Source of the DNA: Alphaproteobacteria bacterium
GTDB taxonomy: Bacteria > Pseudomonadota > Alphaproteobacteria > UBA6615
Assembly (NCBI GenBank): GCA_011087645.1
Contig: JAALLF010000005.1
Coordinates: 62,001 to 126,000 of the forward strand
Length of the DNA stretch: 64,000 nucleotides
Reading direction: 5' to 3'
Shown here piece by piece: positions 11,095 through 18,744 of the stretch. Made by a program: the position numbers and the translations under genes. A model generated the notes under the pieces. It made no database searches and was not told where the DNA came from. It saw only the letters and a list, made by a program, of their open reading frames with translations. How positions within the stretch are numbered: position 1 is the first letter of the stretch; each line of letters starts with the position of its first letter.

Positions 11095-11544
11095 ATGGTT
11101 GAGAAATCTCCAGCACGGCCCGAGCGACCCTTCGCCGACGCGTTGCGGCGCCTCAAAAAAGCCGAGCTGCGTCCGACGCGCCAACGCCTGGCGTTGGGCA
11201 AGTTGCTGTTCGATGGTGGCGATCGGCATGTGACGGCGGAGAACCTGCACGATGAGGCGGCGGACCACGGCATTCGAGTATCCCTGGCAACTGTCTACAA
11301 CACCCTCAATCAGTTCACCGCGGCGGGGCTGCTGCGCGAAGTTGTCGTCGCGCCGGGGCGGTCGTATTTCGACACCAACATCACTGACCATCATCACTTC
11401 TTTTACGAAAACGACGGCGCCTTGGAAGATATTCCGGGCGATGCGATTACGCTGGCCTCACTGCCCGAGACGCCATCCGGCGCGCAGGTCAGCCGCGTCG
11501 ATGTGGTGGTTCGACTGCGTCGCGACGACTCACGCTCCGACTAA
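11095..11544 (+). CDS. irr: Fur-family iron response regulator Irr
   Basis: A 149-residue Fur-superfamily regulator. The winged-helix part spans residues ~15-90 (RLKKAELRPTRQRLALGKLL; VSLATVYNTLNQF), and ITDHHHFFYENDGALEDIP carries the HHH motif that in Irr proteins contributes to haem binding. The N-terminal GCPW haem regulatory motif of Bradyrhizobium Irr is absent, as in many other alphaproteobacteria. Irr senses haem status and controls iron uptake, storage and haem genes. A likely target site lies just downstream, in front of the rubrerythrin gene. Confidence 0.93.
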   Translation: MVEKSPARPERPFADALRRLKKAELRPTRQRLALGKLLFDGGDRHVTAENLHDEAADHGIRVSLATVYNTLNQFTAAGLLREVVVAPGRSYFDTNITDHHHFFYENDGALEDIPGDAITLASLPETPSGAQVSRVDVVVRLRRDDSRSD

Positions 11545-11551
11545 CCCGCTT

Positions 11552-11586
11552 CTAAATAATCTTTGTGAACTAAAACTGCTATTTAG
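11552..11586. repeat. Inverted repeat CTAAATA/TATTTAG downstream of irr
   Basis: CTAAATA at 11552-11558 and TATTTAG at 11580-11586 form a perfect 7-bp inverted repeat with a 21-nt spacer. It lies between the irr stop and the Irr-box-like palindrome and shares the AT-rich TTTAG character of that box. It could be part of the control region or a weak 3' hairpin for irr. Confidence 0.35.
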
Positions 11587-11588
11587 CG

Positions 11589-11607
11589 GTTTAGAATGTA
11601 TCTAAAC
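11589..11607. promoter_or_regulatory. Irr-box (iron control element)-like palindrome
   Basis: GTTTAGA at 11589-11595 and TCTAAAC at 11601-11607 form a perfect 7-bp inverted repeat with a 5-nt centre, closely matching the published Irr box pattern TTTAGAA-N3-TTCTAAA with one mismatch. The right arm ends 3 bp before a TTGACA -35 hexamer, so a bound regulator would contact RNA polymerase. The irr gene itself is immediately upstream, which supports regulation by Irr. Confidence 0.75.
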
Positions 11608-11609
11608 TG

Positions 11610-11638
11610 TTGACAGGCGCGTGGTGCTGCGCCATATT
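11610..11638 (+). promoter_or_regulatory. Sigma-70-type promoter of the rubrerythrin operon
   Basis: Consensus -35 TTGACA at 11610-11615, exactly 17 bp spacer, then CATATT at 11633-11638 as the -10 (4 of 6 matches). The coding start is ~87 nt further on, leaving a leader. The -35 abuts the Irr-box-like palindrome. Confidence 0.75.
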
Positions 11639-11724
11639 TCGGGATAAGACAAAGGGGCCGTCGGGCAGCCAATGCCACAACGGACATCAGTTTAGACGTA
11701 CCAGACCAGGGAAAGGAGAGTGCG

Positions 11725-12141
11725 ATGTCACTCAAAGGCAGCAAGACCGAAGGTAACTTGAAGGACGCCTTCGCCGGGGAAAGTCAGGCCAACCGGCGCT
11801 ATCTGTACTTCGCGCAAAAGGCCGATGTCGAGGGATATAACGATGTCGCCGCCGTCTTCCGCTCGACCGCCGAAGGCGAGACCGGACACGCGCACGGCCA
11901 TCTCGAATTCCTCGAAGAGACCGGCGACCCGGCCACCGGCGAGCCGATTGGCACCACGTCATTGAACCTCGGCGCGGCGATTGCCGGCGAGACCCACGAA
12001 TATACCGACATGTATCCGGGCATGGCGCGGACCGCGCGCGAAGAGGGTTTCGAGGAAATCGCCGACTGGTTCGAGACCTTGGCCAAGGCCGAGAAGAGCC
12101 ACGCCGGACGGTTCCAAAAAGCGCTCGACGAACTCGACTAA
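11725..12141 (+). CDS. Rubrerythrin without rubredoxin domain
   Basis: A 138-residue diiron four-helix protein. The carboxylate/His pattern is present: [31 protein letters not shown], and [21 protein letters not shown]. Classical rubrerythrin (about 190 residues) has a C-terminal rubredoxin [FeCys4] domain that feeds electrons to the diiron site for peroxide reduction; here the chain ends after the ferritin-like domain, so a separate electron donor is needed. AAGGAG 6 nt before the ATG is a strong ribosome binding site. It is the first gene behind an Irr-box-like site and is followed by an iron-sulfur protein and a DUF3501 gene. Confidence 0.93.
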   Translation: MSLKGSKTEGNLKDAFAGESQANRRYLYFAQKADVEGYNDVAAVFRSTAEGETGHAHGHLEFLEETGDPATGEPIGTTSLNLGAAIAGETHEYTDMYPGMARTAREEGFEEIADWFETLAKAEKSHAGRFQKALDELD

Positions 12142-12164
12142 CGCTTCATCGGCATACATATCGC

Positions 12165-12206
12165 GGGCGGGACAGGTTGGCGCGAGGCGCCAATGTTAGC
12201 CCCGCC
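12165..12206 (+). other. Intercistronic hairpin between rubrerythrin and iron-sulfur genes
   Basis: A perfect TTGGCGC-GAG-GCGCCAA hairpin at 12177-12193, flanked by GGGCGGG (12165-12171) and a complementary C-rich arm to about 12206, can form one long interrupted stem. No immediate T-run follows, so it is more like an mRNA stabiliser or partial attenuator that would make the first cistron more abundant than the genes behind it. This is an inference from structure. Confidence 0.5.
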
Positions 12207-12283
12207 CCGGTTTGCCAAGTTGTTTTTGACCTGAGATTTGACCTGCCGCGCCTCTTGCGGGCAGTGACTAAGGAAGGTGTGCC

Positions 12284-13684
12284 ATGGCGACCAGCGGTGA
12301 CAGTGACGGCCCGGCAACGGCCTCTGGCGAGGGCGGCCTCGGCGCGCCGACCCGCCACCCGGTTGCCTGGCAAGACCCAGATTTCTTTGACGAAGAAAAG
12401 CTCGACGCCGAACTGCGCCGGGTCTTCGATATCTGCCATGGCTGCCGGCGCTGTTTTAATCTGTGCGACAGCTTTCCGCGGCTGTTCGATCTGATCGACG
12501 AATCTGAGTCCGGCGAACTCGATACCGTCGAGTCTAAGGATTTCAAGCCGGTCGTGGATGCCTGCACCCTGTGCGATATGTGCTTCATGACCAAGTGCCC
12601 TTATGTGCCGCCGCACGAGTTCAATCTCGATTTCCCCCATTTGATGCTGCGCTACCGGGCCCTCGAGAACGCGCAGAAAAAGGTCCCGTTCGCCCATCGC
12701 CAACTGGCGAAAACCGACCGCAACGGCATTTTGGCCGAACCGGTTGCCGGCACGGCGAATTGGGCGTCTTCGGTCGACAACAAGATCACCCGGCCGGTGC
12801 TGCAGGTGGTTGCTGGTATCGACAAGCGCGCGGTGCTGCCGAAATTTCATGGCAAGACCTTCACCGCGCGGGCGAGATCAGGCGCGCCGGAAATCAACAC
12901 GGCGGCGCCGGCTCAGGGCCGCAAGGCGGTGCTCTACGCCACCTGCTTCGTCAATTATAACAATCCCAAAATGGGTGAACTGACCCGCCAAGTGTTGGCC
13001 CATAACGGCGTCGCCACCGAAGTCGTCTATCCGAGCTGTTGCGGCATGCCACAACTCGAACAGGGTGATCTGGCTAAGGTCGCAGAGAACGCCCGTAAGG
13101 TGGCGGGCGAAATGCGCCAGTGGATCGCCGATGGCTACGACGTTATCGCGCTGACGCCGAGTTGTGCGCTGATGCTCAAATTCGAATGGCCGCTGATCGT
13201 GCCCGATGATGAGGATGTCCGCCGGCTCAGTGCTGCCACCCGCGATATTTCGGAATATATCGTCGATATCGCGCGCAACGAGGGACTGGAAGAAGGATTG
13301 AACCCTTTGCCCGGCGGCGTGGCGCTGCATCTGGCTTGCCATGCGCGGGCGCAAAATATGGGTCAGAAGGCGGCGGAGTTACTGCGCCTGATCCCCGATG
13401 GCGATCTCAAGGTGATAGAGCGCTGCTCGGGTCATGGCGGCTCGTGGGGCATCTATAAGGGTAATTTCGACACCGCTCTCAAGGTCGGCCGCCCTGTGGC
13501 GCGCCAGGCCGCTGAAAAACCGTTGATTGCCTCGGAATGTCCCCTGGCGGCGGATCATATTTTGCAGGGCGTCGAACAGCAGGTCGCCAAAATGGGCGAC
13601 GCGGAACGGCCCGAGGTGCCGGCGCGCACCTACCATCCGTTGGAGCTGTTCGCCATGGCGTACGGCTTCGCCGTCGAAGAATAG
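12284..13684 (+). CDS. Heterodisulfide reductase-related CCG-domain iron-sulfur protein (GlpC-like)
   Basis: A 466-residue soluble protein. Two [4Fe-4S] ferredoxin-type motifs are visible: C51-C54-C57-C61 (ICHGCRRCFNLCDS) and C94-C97-C100-C105 (CTLCDMCFMTKCP). Two cysteine-rich CCG-type regions follow: one with PSCCGMPQLEQ and PSCALML, and a second with HLACHARAQ, ERCSGHGGSWG and SECPLAADH. In the second the CCG is CSG. Such proteins pass electrons between quinols, flavoproteins or thiols (GlpC, HdrD). Position between a rubredoxin-less rubrerythrin and DUF3501 suggests a role in electron delivery to the diiron protein. GGAAGG precedes the ATG. The substrate is unknown. Confidence 0.88.
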   Translation: MATSGDSDGPATASGEGGLGAPTRHPVAWQDPDFFDEEKLDAELRRVFDICHGCRRCFNLCDSFPRLFDLIDESESGELDTVESKDFKPVVDACTLCDMCFMTKCPYVPPHEFNLDFPHLMLRYRALENAQKKVPFAHRQLAKTDRNGILAEPVAGTANWASSVDNKITRPVLQVVAGIDKRAVLPKFHGKTFTARARSGAPEINTAAPAQGRKAVLYATCFVNYNNPKMGELTRQVLAHNGVATEVVYPSCCGMPQLEQGDLAKVAENARKVAGEMRQWIADGYDVIALTPSCALMLKFEWPLIVPDDEDVRRLSAATRDISEYIVDIARNEGLEEGLNPLPGGVALHLACHARAQNMGQKAAELLRLIPDGDLKVIERCSGHGGSWGIYKGNFDTALKVGRPVARQAAEKPLIASECPLAADHILQGVEQQVAKMGDAERPEVPARTYHPLELFAMAYGFAVEE

Positions 13685-13692
13685 AGCGTGAC

Positions 13693-14283
13693 ATGAACGG
13701 CAAACACGAAATTACCCGCGGCGACATCATGGCGATGGATGTCTATGCCGCCGAGCGCCGGGAGCGTCGCGGCGAAGCTGTCGCTCTCAAACGCAACCGC
13801 CGCATGGAGGTCGGGCCGGTCGCGGCGTTTTATTTCGAGAATTACGCCACCATGTGGCATCAGGTTCACGAAATGCTGCACATAGAGCGCGGCGGCGAGG
13901 CCCAGATCGCCGACGAACTGGCGGCCTATAACCCGTTGATTCCAAAGGGGCGGGAGCTGATCGCCACGGTCATGTTCGAGGTCGACGATGAGGTGCGCCG
14001 GCGTAATTTCTTGGGTCGGCTGGGCGGCATCGAAGAGACCGCGTTCTTGCGGTTCGGTGGCGAAAAACTAGCCGGCGTTTCCGAGGCCGATCTAGACCGC
14101 ACGACCGCCGACGGTAAGGCGAGCGCAGTGCAGTTCATTCATTTCCCGTTTACCACCGCCCAAGTCGCGGCGTTCGGCACGGTCGGTGCGGAAGTCATCA
14201 TCGGCTTCGATCACCCCAATTACAGCCACATGGCGGTGATGCCCGAAGCGGTGTGCGCGGCGTTGGCCGAAGACTTCGACTAG
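13693..14283 (+). CDS. DUF3501 family protein
   Basis: A 196-residue protein of the DUF3501 family, with MEVGPVAAFYFENYATMWHQ near residue 38 and EMLHIERGGEAQIADELAAY after it. No catalytic function is established for the family. It starts 8 bp after the iron-sulfur gene. The triad rubrerythrin-CCG protein-DUF3501 suggests a shared role in peroxide or iron stress. ATG at 13693 is preferred; the frame is open upstream but overlaps the previous gene. Its TAG stop is shared with the convergent gene on the palindrome CTAG. Confidence 0.85.
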   Translation: MNGKHEITRGDIMAMDVYAAERRERRGEAVALKRNRRMEVGPVAAFYFENYATMWHQVHEMLHIERGGEAQIADELAAYNPLIPKGRELIATVMFEVDDEVRRRNFLGRLGGIEETAFLRFGGEKLAGVSEADLDRTTADGKASAVQFIHFPFTTAQVAAFGTVGAEVIIGFDHPNYSHMAVMPEAVCAALAEDFD

Positions 14284-14795
14284 TTCTGGAACTCGTCGGG
14301 CAGAATGCCCCACAACACGTCCTGCGGCATCCAGCCGGTGACCCGGTGGCTGTCGACGGTGATGCGGCACCACCCTTCTTCGCATCCCATCAGGCTGGCA
14401 ATCACGCCGGGCTCGACGAAGGCGGCGATCTGGGCGGCCGTGGTGGGTTCGCGGAAAATACGGTCTTCGCGGCCGGCGATCGAAACGGTGCGTTTACCCG
14501 ACAGCAATGATTTATGGATCCAGCCGGTGGTGCCGTCTTGGGTGCGAACCTGGCGCCAGCCGTCAAACTCGGCGACGATCTTTATGGGTAGGCTGGCGCG
14601 GGTATAAACCCAGTCGATGGGATAGCGCCGCCCCGGCCCGGTGCGCAGGTTAACCGCGTCGGCGCGCAGACTGACAAAGCGCGGCAGCGGCAGTCCGGTT
14701 TCCGATTGCGCGGCGGCCGGCGGGGCGGCAAAAAGCAATCCGATGGCGAGCGCGCCGCACAGCCAACCGACTGATTTGGTATAGAGCTTACGCAT
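14280..14795 (-). CDS. Exported protein with bacterial SH3-like domains
   Basis: A 171-residue protein with a signal peptide (positively charged MRKLYTK, a hydrophobic stretch, cleavage probably after PPAAAQ near residue 30). Two SH3-like units follow: FVSLRADAVNLRTGPGRRYP with GTTGWIHKSLLSG, then EPGVIASLMGCEEGWCRI with VTGWMPQDVLWG. Such domains (PF06347 type) bind peptides or wall in the periplasm; no enzyme motif is seen. Its stop codon shares CTAG with the DUF3501 gene on the other strand. Confidence 0.85.
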   Translation of the reverse strand: MRKLYTKSVGWLCGALAIGLLFAAPPAAAQSETGLPLPRFVSLRADAVNLRTGPGRRYPIDWVYTRASLPIKIVAEFDGWRQVRTQDGTTGWIHKSLLSGKRTVSIAGREDRIFREPTTAAQIAAFVEPGVIASLMGCEEGWCRITVDSHRVTGWMPQDVLWGILPDEFQN

Positions 14796-14964
14796 AGCTA
14801 CCTAGCCCTCTACATAATTTTTGCCCAACGGGTCAAGCAATTGAATCCGCTTCGCGATGCCATGTGTCTTGCACCCGGGGGCCTAACGCGGATAAATGAT
14901 CGGGTTTGGCGCAAGCTTTTGATAGCCTCATAGAGGCTCAAATACCGGCGCACCATGGGGGGAT

Positions 14965-15951
14965 ATGGCGACCACCAAACCAGTAGTCATCGTCACGCGC
15001 AAACTGCCCGAGGCGACCGAGATGCGCCTGAAGGAGCTGTTCGACGCGCAGTTGAACGACGACGACACGCCGATGAGCCGGGACCAGTTGATTGCCGCGG
15101 TTGGCGCCGCCGATGTGCTGGTGCCGACCGTCACCGACCGGATTTCGGCCGAGGTCATCGCGGCGGCGGGCGACCGGCTAAAGCTGATCGCCAATTACGG
15201 CAACGGCGTCGACAATATCGACCTGCGTTCCGCGCGCGAGAAGGGCATCTCGGTTACCAACACGCCGGGGGTTCTGACCGAGGATACCGCCGATATGACC
15301 ATGGCGCTGATCCTCGCCGTGCCGCGGCGCTTGTACGAGGGCGCGCAGGTGATCCGTTCGGGCGACTGGTCGGGCTGGTCGCCGACCTTCCTGCCCGGCC
15401 ACCGTATCTGGGGCAAGCGTCTGGGCATCATCGGCATGGGCCATATTGGCACCGCAGTGGCGCGGCGCGCCCGTGGTTTCGGCCTCAAAATCCACTATCA
15501 CAACCGCCGCCCGGTCCACCCCGATCTGGAAGCCGAACTCGAGGCGACCTATTGGGACTCCCTCGACCAAATGCTGGCGCGTGTCGACATCGTCTCGGTC
15601 AATTGTCCCCACACGCCGGCGACGTTCCATTTGTTGTCGCGCCGCCGCCTCGAGCTACTGCAACCCCATTGCTATATCGTCAACACCTCGCGCGGTGAGG
15701 TTATCGATGAGCGCGCCCTGGGCGATTTAATCGCCGGCGGCCGCATCGCCGGCGCCGGCCTCGACGTGTTCGAACACGAACCGGCGGTCGATCCCAGGCT
15801 GACCGCGGCGGACAATGTCATCCTGCTGCCCCATCTGGGCTCGGCCACCATCGAGGGCCGGCGCGAGATGGGCGAAAAAGTCGCCATCAACATCCAGGCC
15901 TTCGTCGATGGTCACACCCCACCCGACCGGGTACTGGAGACGATGTATTAG
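14965..15951 (+). CDS. D-2-hydroxyacid dehydrogenase (glyoxylate/hydroxypyruvate reductase-like)
   Basis: A 328-residue NAD(P)-dependent oxidoreductase. The dinucleotide motif is GIIGMGHIGTAVARRARGFG near residue 155. The family triad Arg-Glu-His can be placed in VNTSRGEVID, DVFEHEPAVD and LLPHLGSAT. The sequence resembles glyoxylate reductase GyaR, but related 2-hydroxyacid dehydrogenases cannot be told apart without testing. GGGGGGAT precedes the ATG. It converges on the moeB-like gene. Confidence 0.88.
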   Translation: MATTKPVVIVTRKLPEATEMRLKELFDAQLNDDDTPMSRDQLIAAVGAADVLVPTVTDRISAEVIAAAGDRLKLIANYGNGVDNIDLRSAREKGISVTNTPGVLTEDTADMTMALILAVPRRLYEGAQVIRSGDWSGWSPTFLPGHRIWGKRLGIIGMGHIGTAVARRARGFGLKIHYHNRRPVHPDLEAELEATYWDSLDQMLARVDIVSVNCPHTPATFHLLSRRRLELLQPHCYIVNTSRGEVIDERALGDLIAGGRIAGAGLDVFEHEPAVDPRLTAADNVILLPHLGSATIEGRREMGEKVAINIQAFVDGHTPPDRVLETMY

Positions 15952-15968
15952 GGTTGCGGGATCGCCGC

Positions 15969-16751
15969 TTAACCGATCTCGGTAATCGTCGGCGTGTCGC
16001 CGCACAGGGCGCAGTTTGGATCGTGGGGAATCTTGATGGTGTGGAAGGCCGGCCCGAGCGCGTCGTAGATCAACATGCGGCCGGCCAGGCTGTCGCCTAA
16101 ACCCAGCAGTTCCTTCAGCACTTCGGTCGCCTGCAGCGAGCCCATAACGCCCGCCAGCGCCCCCAGAATGCCTGCTTCGTCGCAGCGCGGCACCAAGTCT
16201 TCGGGCGGCGCTTCGGCGAACAGGCAGCGATAACAGGCGGTCTTGGCGCTATCGTCGCGCCGGAACGTGTAGAGCTGGCCCTCGAAACGCAGCAGGGCGG
16301 CGCTGACCAGGGGCTTGTGCAGCAGATAGCAGGCGTCGTTGAGCAGATAGCGGGTCTCGAAATTATCCGAGCCGTCGACCACCAGATCGTAGCCGGCGAG
16401 GATATCGCCGGCGTTTTCCGCCGTCAGGCGGGTGTCGTAGGGCACGACCTTGATGCCGGGATTGATCGCGGCGATGGTGTCGGCGGCACTGGCCACCTTT
16501 TGGTCGCCGACCCGCTCGGTCATATGGATGACCTGGCGCTGCAGGTTGGTGAGATCGACTTCGTCGTCATCGACCACGCCCAAGGTGCCGACCCCCGCCG
16601 CCGCGAGATACATGAGTAGCGGCGCGCCCAGGCCGCCGGCGCCGACCACCAGCACTTTCGATTGCAATAACCGCTCCTGGCCCTCGTCACCGACCTCGTC
16701 GAGGATCAGGTGGCGGGCGTAGCGGTGAAATTGCTCTTCCGAGAGTTCCAT
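15969..16751 (-). CDS. moeB: HesA/MoeB/ThiF family sulfur-carrier adenylyltransferase
   Basis: A 260-residue E1-like enzyme that adenylates the C-terminal Gly of a small sulfur carrier (MoaD or ThiS). The ATP-binding motif is VLVVGAGGLGAPLLMYLAAA near residue 33, followed by DDDEVDLTNLQRQ, and the zinc cysteines are in CYRCLF and CALCGD. There is no rhodanese domain. The symbol is tentative, since MoeB and ThiF are hard to separate by sequence alone. It follows cysK by 10 bp on the same strand, in line with sulfur transfer. Confidence 0.85.
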   Translation of the reverse strand: MELSEEQFHRYARHLILDEVGDEGQERLLQSKVLVVGAGGLGAPLLMYLAAAGVGTLGVVDDDEVDLTNLQRQVIHMTERVGDQKVASAADTIAAINPGIKVVPYDTRLTAENAGDILAGYDLVVDGSDNFETRYLLNDACYLLHKPLVSAALLRFEGQLYTFRRDDSAKTACYRCLFAEAPPEDLVPRCDEAGILGALAGVMGSLQATEVLKELLGLGDSLAGRMLIYDALGPAFHTIKIPHDPNCALCGDTPTITEIG

Positions 16752-16761
16752 GGGTTTGCCC

Positions 16762-17739
16762 TTACAGCCCCTCGAACAACGCGGTCGACAGGTAGCGTTC
16801 GGCGAAGGAGGGCAACACCGTGACGATCAGCTTGCCGGCCATATCGGGCCGGGCGCCGACTTCCAGCGCCGCGGTTAGGGCCGCCCCCGACGAAATGCCG
16901 CAGGGCAGGCCTTCGATCTGGGCGGCCTTACGCGCCATGGCGATGGCGCTCTCATTGGCGATCGGCAGGATTTCATCGATTAGGCCGGTATCGAGAATAT
17001 CGGGCACAAATCCGGCGCCGATACCCTGGATCTTGTGGGGGCCTGGCGGACCGCCCGACAAGACCGAGCTGTCCTCGGGCTCGACGGCGACCATGCGCAC
17101 CTCAGGCTTGCGGGCCTTCAACACTTCGCCGACCCCGGTCAGGGTGCCGCCGGTGCCGACCCCGGCGACCACGATGTCGACTTTGCCGCCAGTGTCGTTC
17201 CAGATTTCCTCCGCCGTGGTTTGGCGGTGAATTTCCGGGTTGGCCGAGTTCTCGAATTGCTGCGGCATGAAGGCGTTAGGCGTGTCGTCGACAATTTGCT
17301 GGGCGCGCGCGATCGAGCCGTTGATGCCTTCCGCCGCCGGGGTCAGGATCAATTCCGCGCCGAGCAGCAGCAGCATCTTGCGGCGTTCATGGGACATCGA
17401 ATCCGGCATCACCAGAATGCAACGATAGCCGCGCGCGGCGGCGACGAAGGCCAGGGCGATGCCGGTATTGCCCGAGGTGGGTTCGACGATGACGCTGCCC
17501 GGCCCGACGTGGCCGGCGGCCTCGGCGGCTGAAATCATCGCCAGGCCGATACGGTCTTTTACCGAGGCCAGGGGGTTAAAAAATTCGAGTTTGGCGACCA
17601 GGTCGGCGTGGCAGCCTTCGGCTGCGGCCAGCCGGCCCATGCGCACCAAAGGGGTCGCGCCGATCGTGTCGACGATTGAATCGTATATTTGTCCGCGGAA
17701 CTCGGGCTGCAGATCAAGCAATGGTTCGGCGGTCGACAT
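16762..17739 (-). CDS. cysK: Cysteine synthase A (O-acetylserine sulfhydrylase)
   Basis: A 325-residue pyridoxal-phosphate enzyme making cysteine from O-acetylserine and sulfide. The PLP lysine is in [14 protein letters not shown] near residue 60, the substrate loop is [12 protein letters not shown], and the phosphate loop is [10 protein letters not shown]. The N terminus has about 15 extra residues compared with compact CysK proteins. It lies 45 bp after an Rrf2-type regulator that may control it. Confidence 0.95.
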   Translation of the reverse strand: MSTAEPLLDLQPEFRGQIYDSIVDTIGATPLVRMGRLAAAEGCHADLVAKLEFFNPLASVKDRIGLAMISAAEAAGHVGPGSVIVEPTSGNTGIALAFVAAARGYRCILVMPDSMSHERRKMLLLLGAELILTPAAEGINGSIARAQQIVDDTPNAFMPQQFENSANPEIHRQTTAEEIWNDTGGKVDIVVAGVGTGGTLTGVGEVLKARKPEVRMVAVEPEDSSVLSGGPPGPHKIQGIGAGFVPDILDTGLIDEILPIANESAIAMARKAAQIEGLPCGISSGAALTAALEVGARPDMAGKLIVTVLPSFAERYLSTALFEGL

Positions 17740-17770
17740 GTTTTTTTCCTTATATATCAGTATCTAAGCA

Positions 17771-17783
17771 GGGCAAATTGCCC
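17771..17783. repeat. Perfect palindrome between rrf2 and cysK
   Basis: GGGCAA-A-TTGCCC is a perfect 13-bp inverted repeat lying 1 bp beyond the rrf2 stop and upstream of cysK on the minus strand. It could be a small hairpin in the shared transcript or an operator for the adjacent regulator. No T-run follows. Confidence 0.45.
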
Positions 17784-17784
17784 G

Positions 17785-18240
17785 TCAGATCGTGTAGTCG
17801 AGGCGCTTCGCCCCTTCGCTTTCGATGCCCGCGTCGCGCGCCTGATTGCACAGATCCTGGATCGTGATGGCGTCCAGATGTTCCATGCATTGCTGCGAAA
17901 CACTTTCCCACATGGGGCCGACGACAGCGGCGCCCAGGGTCGAGGTGTCGATTTCATCTTCCGGATCGGTGCGGGTTTCCATCTCGAGGATGACGCGCAC
18001 GACTTCGCCGACGGTGATGCGCCGACGTTCGCGGGCCAGGCGGTATCCGCCGCGCGGGCCGCGCACGCCGCTGAGCACGCCGGCGCGCACCAGGTTTTGC
18101 AGAACCTGTTCCAGATAGCGCCGGGGGATGCCCTGGCGGCGAGTTATTTCGCGGCTTTGCACCGGCACCGCCCCGGCGTTGTAAGCGATATCGAGGACCG
18201 CCTCGATGGCGAAGAGTGTCTTGCGGGACAGGCGAAACAT
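17785..18240 (-). CDS. Rrf2 family transcriptional regulator (CymR-like)
   Basis: A 151-residue winged-helix regulator. The N-terminal helix-turn-helix MFRLSRKTLFAIEAVLDIAY, the IPRRYLEQVLQNLVRAG recognition region and the wing VRGPRGGYRLAR are typical of Rrf2. Only two cysteines occur (C118, C131), so the three-cysteine cluster ligands of IscR or RirA are missing. Together with cysK directly downstream this points to a CymR-type cysteine-metabolism regulator, an inference. It is in the minus-strand run coaBC-dut-rrf2-cysK-moeB. Confidence 0.88.
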   Translation of the reverse strand: MFRLSRKTLFAIEAVLDIAYNAGAVPVQSREITRRQGIPRRYLEQVLQNLVRAGVLSGVRGPRGGYRLARERRRITVGEVVRVILEMETRTDPEDEIDTSTLGAAVVGPMWESVSQQCMEHLDAITIQDLCNQARDAGIESEGAKRLDYTI

Positions 18241-18267
18241 CGGCCGTCTATTCCTTACCTTATCGTC

Positions 18268-18744
18268 TTAGCTTTTCGCGCCGGCGGTGCCCGTGGAGCC
18301 AAATCCACCGGTGCCGCGCACGCTTTCGGGCAAATTCTCGACTTGGTTCCACACCGCCTGGGTCACCGGCGCCACGACCATTTGGGCGATGCGCATGCCG
18401 CGGTCGATGGTGACCGGCGCGTCGCCGTGATTGATTAAGATGACCCCCACTTCGCCGCGATAATCGGCGTCGATGGTGCCTGGAGTGTTCACAACCGTGA
18501 TGCCCTGTTTCAGCGCTAGGCCGGAGCGGGGGCGGACCTGGGCTTCGAACCCCGGCGGCAGGGCAATGGCCAGCCCGGTCGGCACCAGCGCGCGCGCGCC
18601 CGGCGCGATCACCATTTCGCCCTCGATTGCCGCCATCAAATCCATCCCGGCGGCCAGGGTCGATTCGTAGGCCGGCAGTTCAAGCCCAGCGCCATGGGCG
18701 AGCCGAGTGACGTCGACACTGACTTGGGTGGGGCCGTCGCTCAT
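18268..18744 (-). CDS. dut: dUTP diphosphatase
   Basis: A 158-residue trimeric dUTPase that hydrolyses dUTP to dUMP, keeping uracil out of DNA. All five motifs are present: [36 protein letters not shown] and the C-terminal [13 protein letters not shown] at 18744 overlaps the coaBC stop by 4 bp (ATGA). The coaBC-dut pairing is common in proteobacteria. Confidence 0.96.
   Translation of the reverse strand: MSDGPTQVSVDVTRLAHGAGLELPAYESTLAAGMDLMAAIEGEMVIAPGARALVPTGLAIALPPGFEAQVRPRSGLALKQGITVVNTPGTIDADYRGEVGVILINHGDAPVTIDRGMRIAQMVVAPVTQAVWNQVENLPESVRGTGGFGSTGTAGAKS

Noticed and set aside
14955..15698. 247-codon frame overlapping the hydroxyacid dehydrogenase gene
   Set aside because: Same-strand shadow of the dehydrogenase with Arg/Pro/Gly-rich composition.
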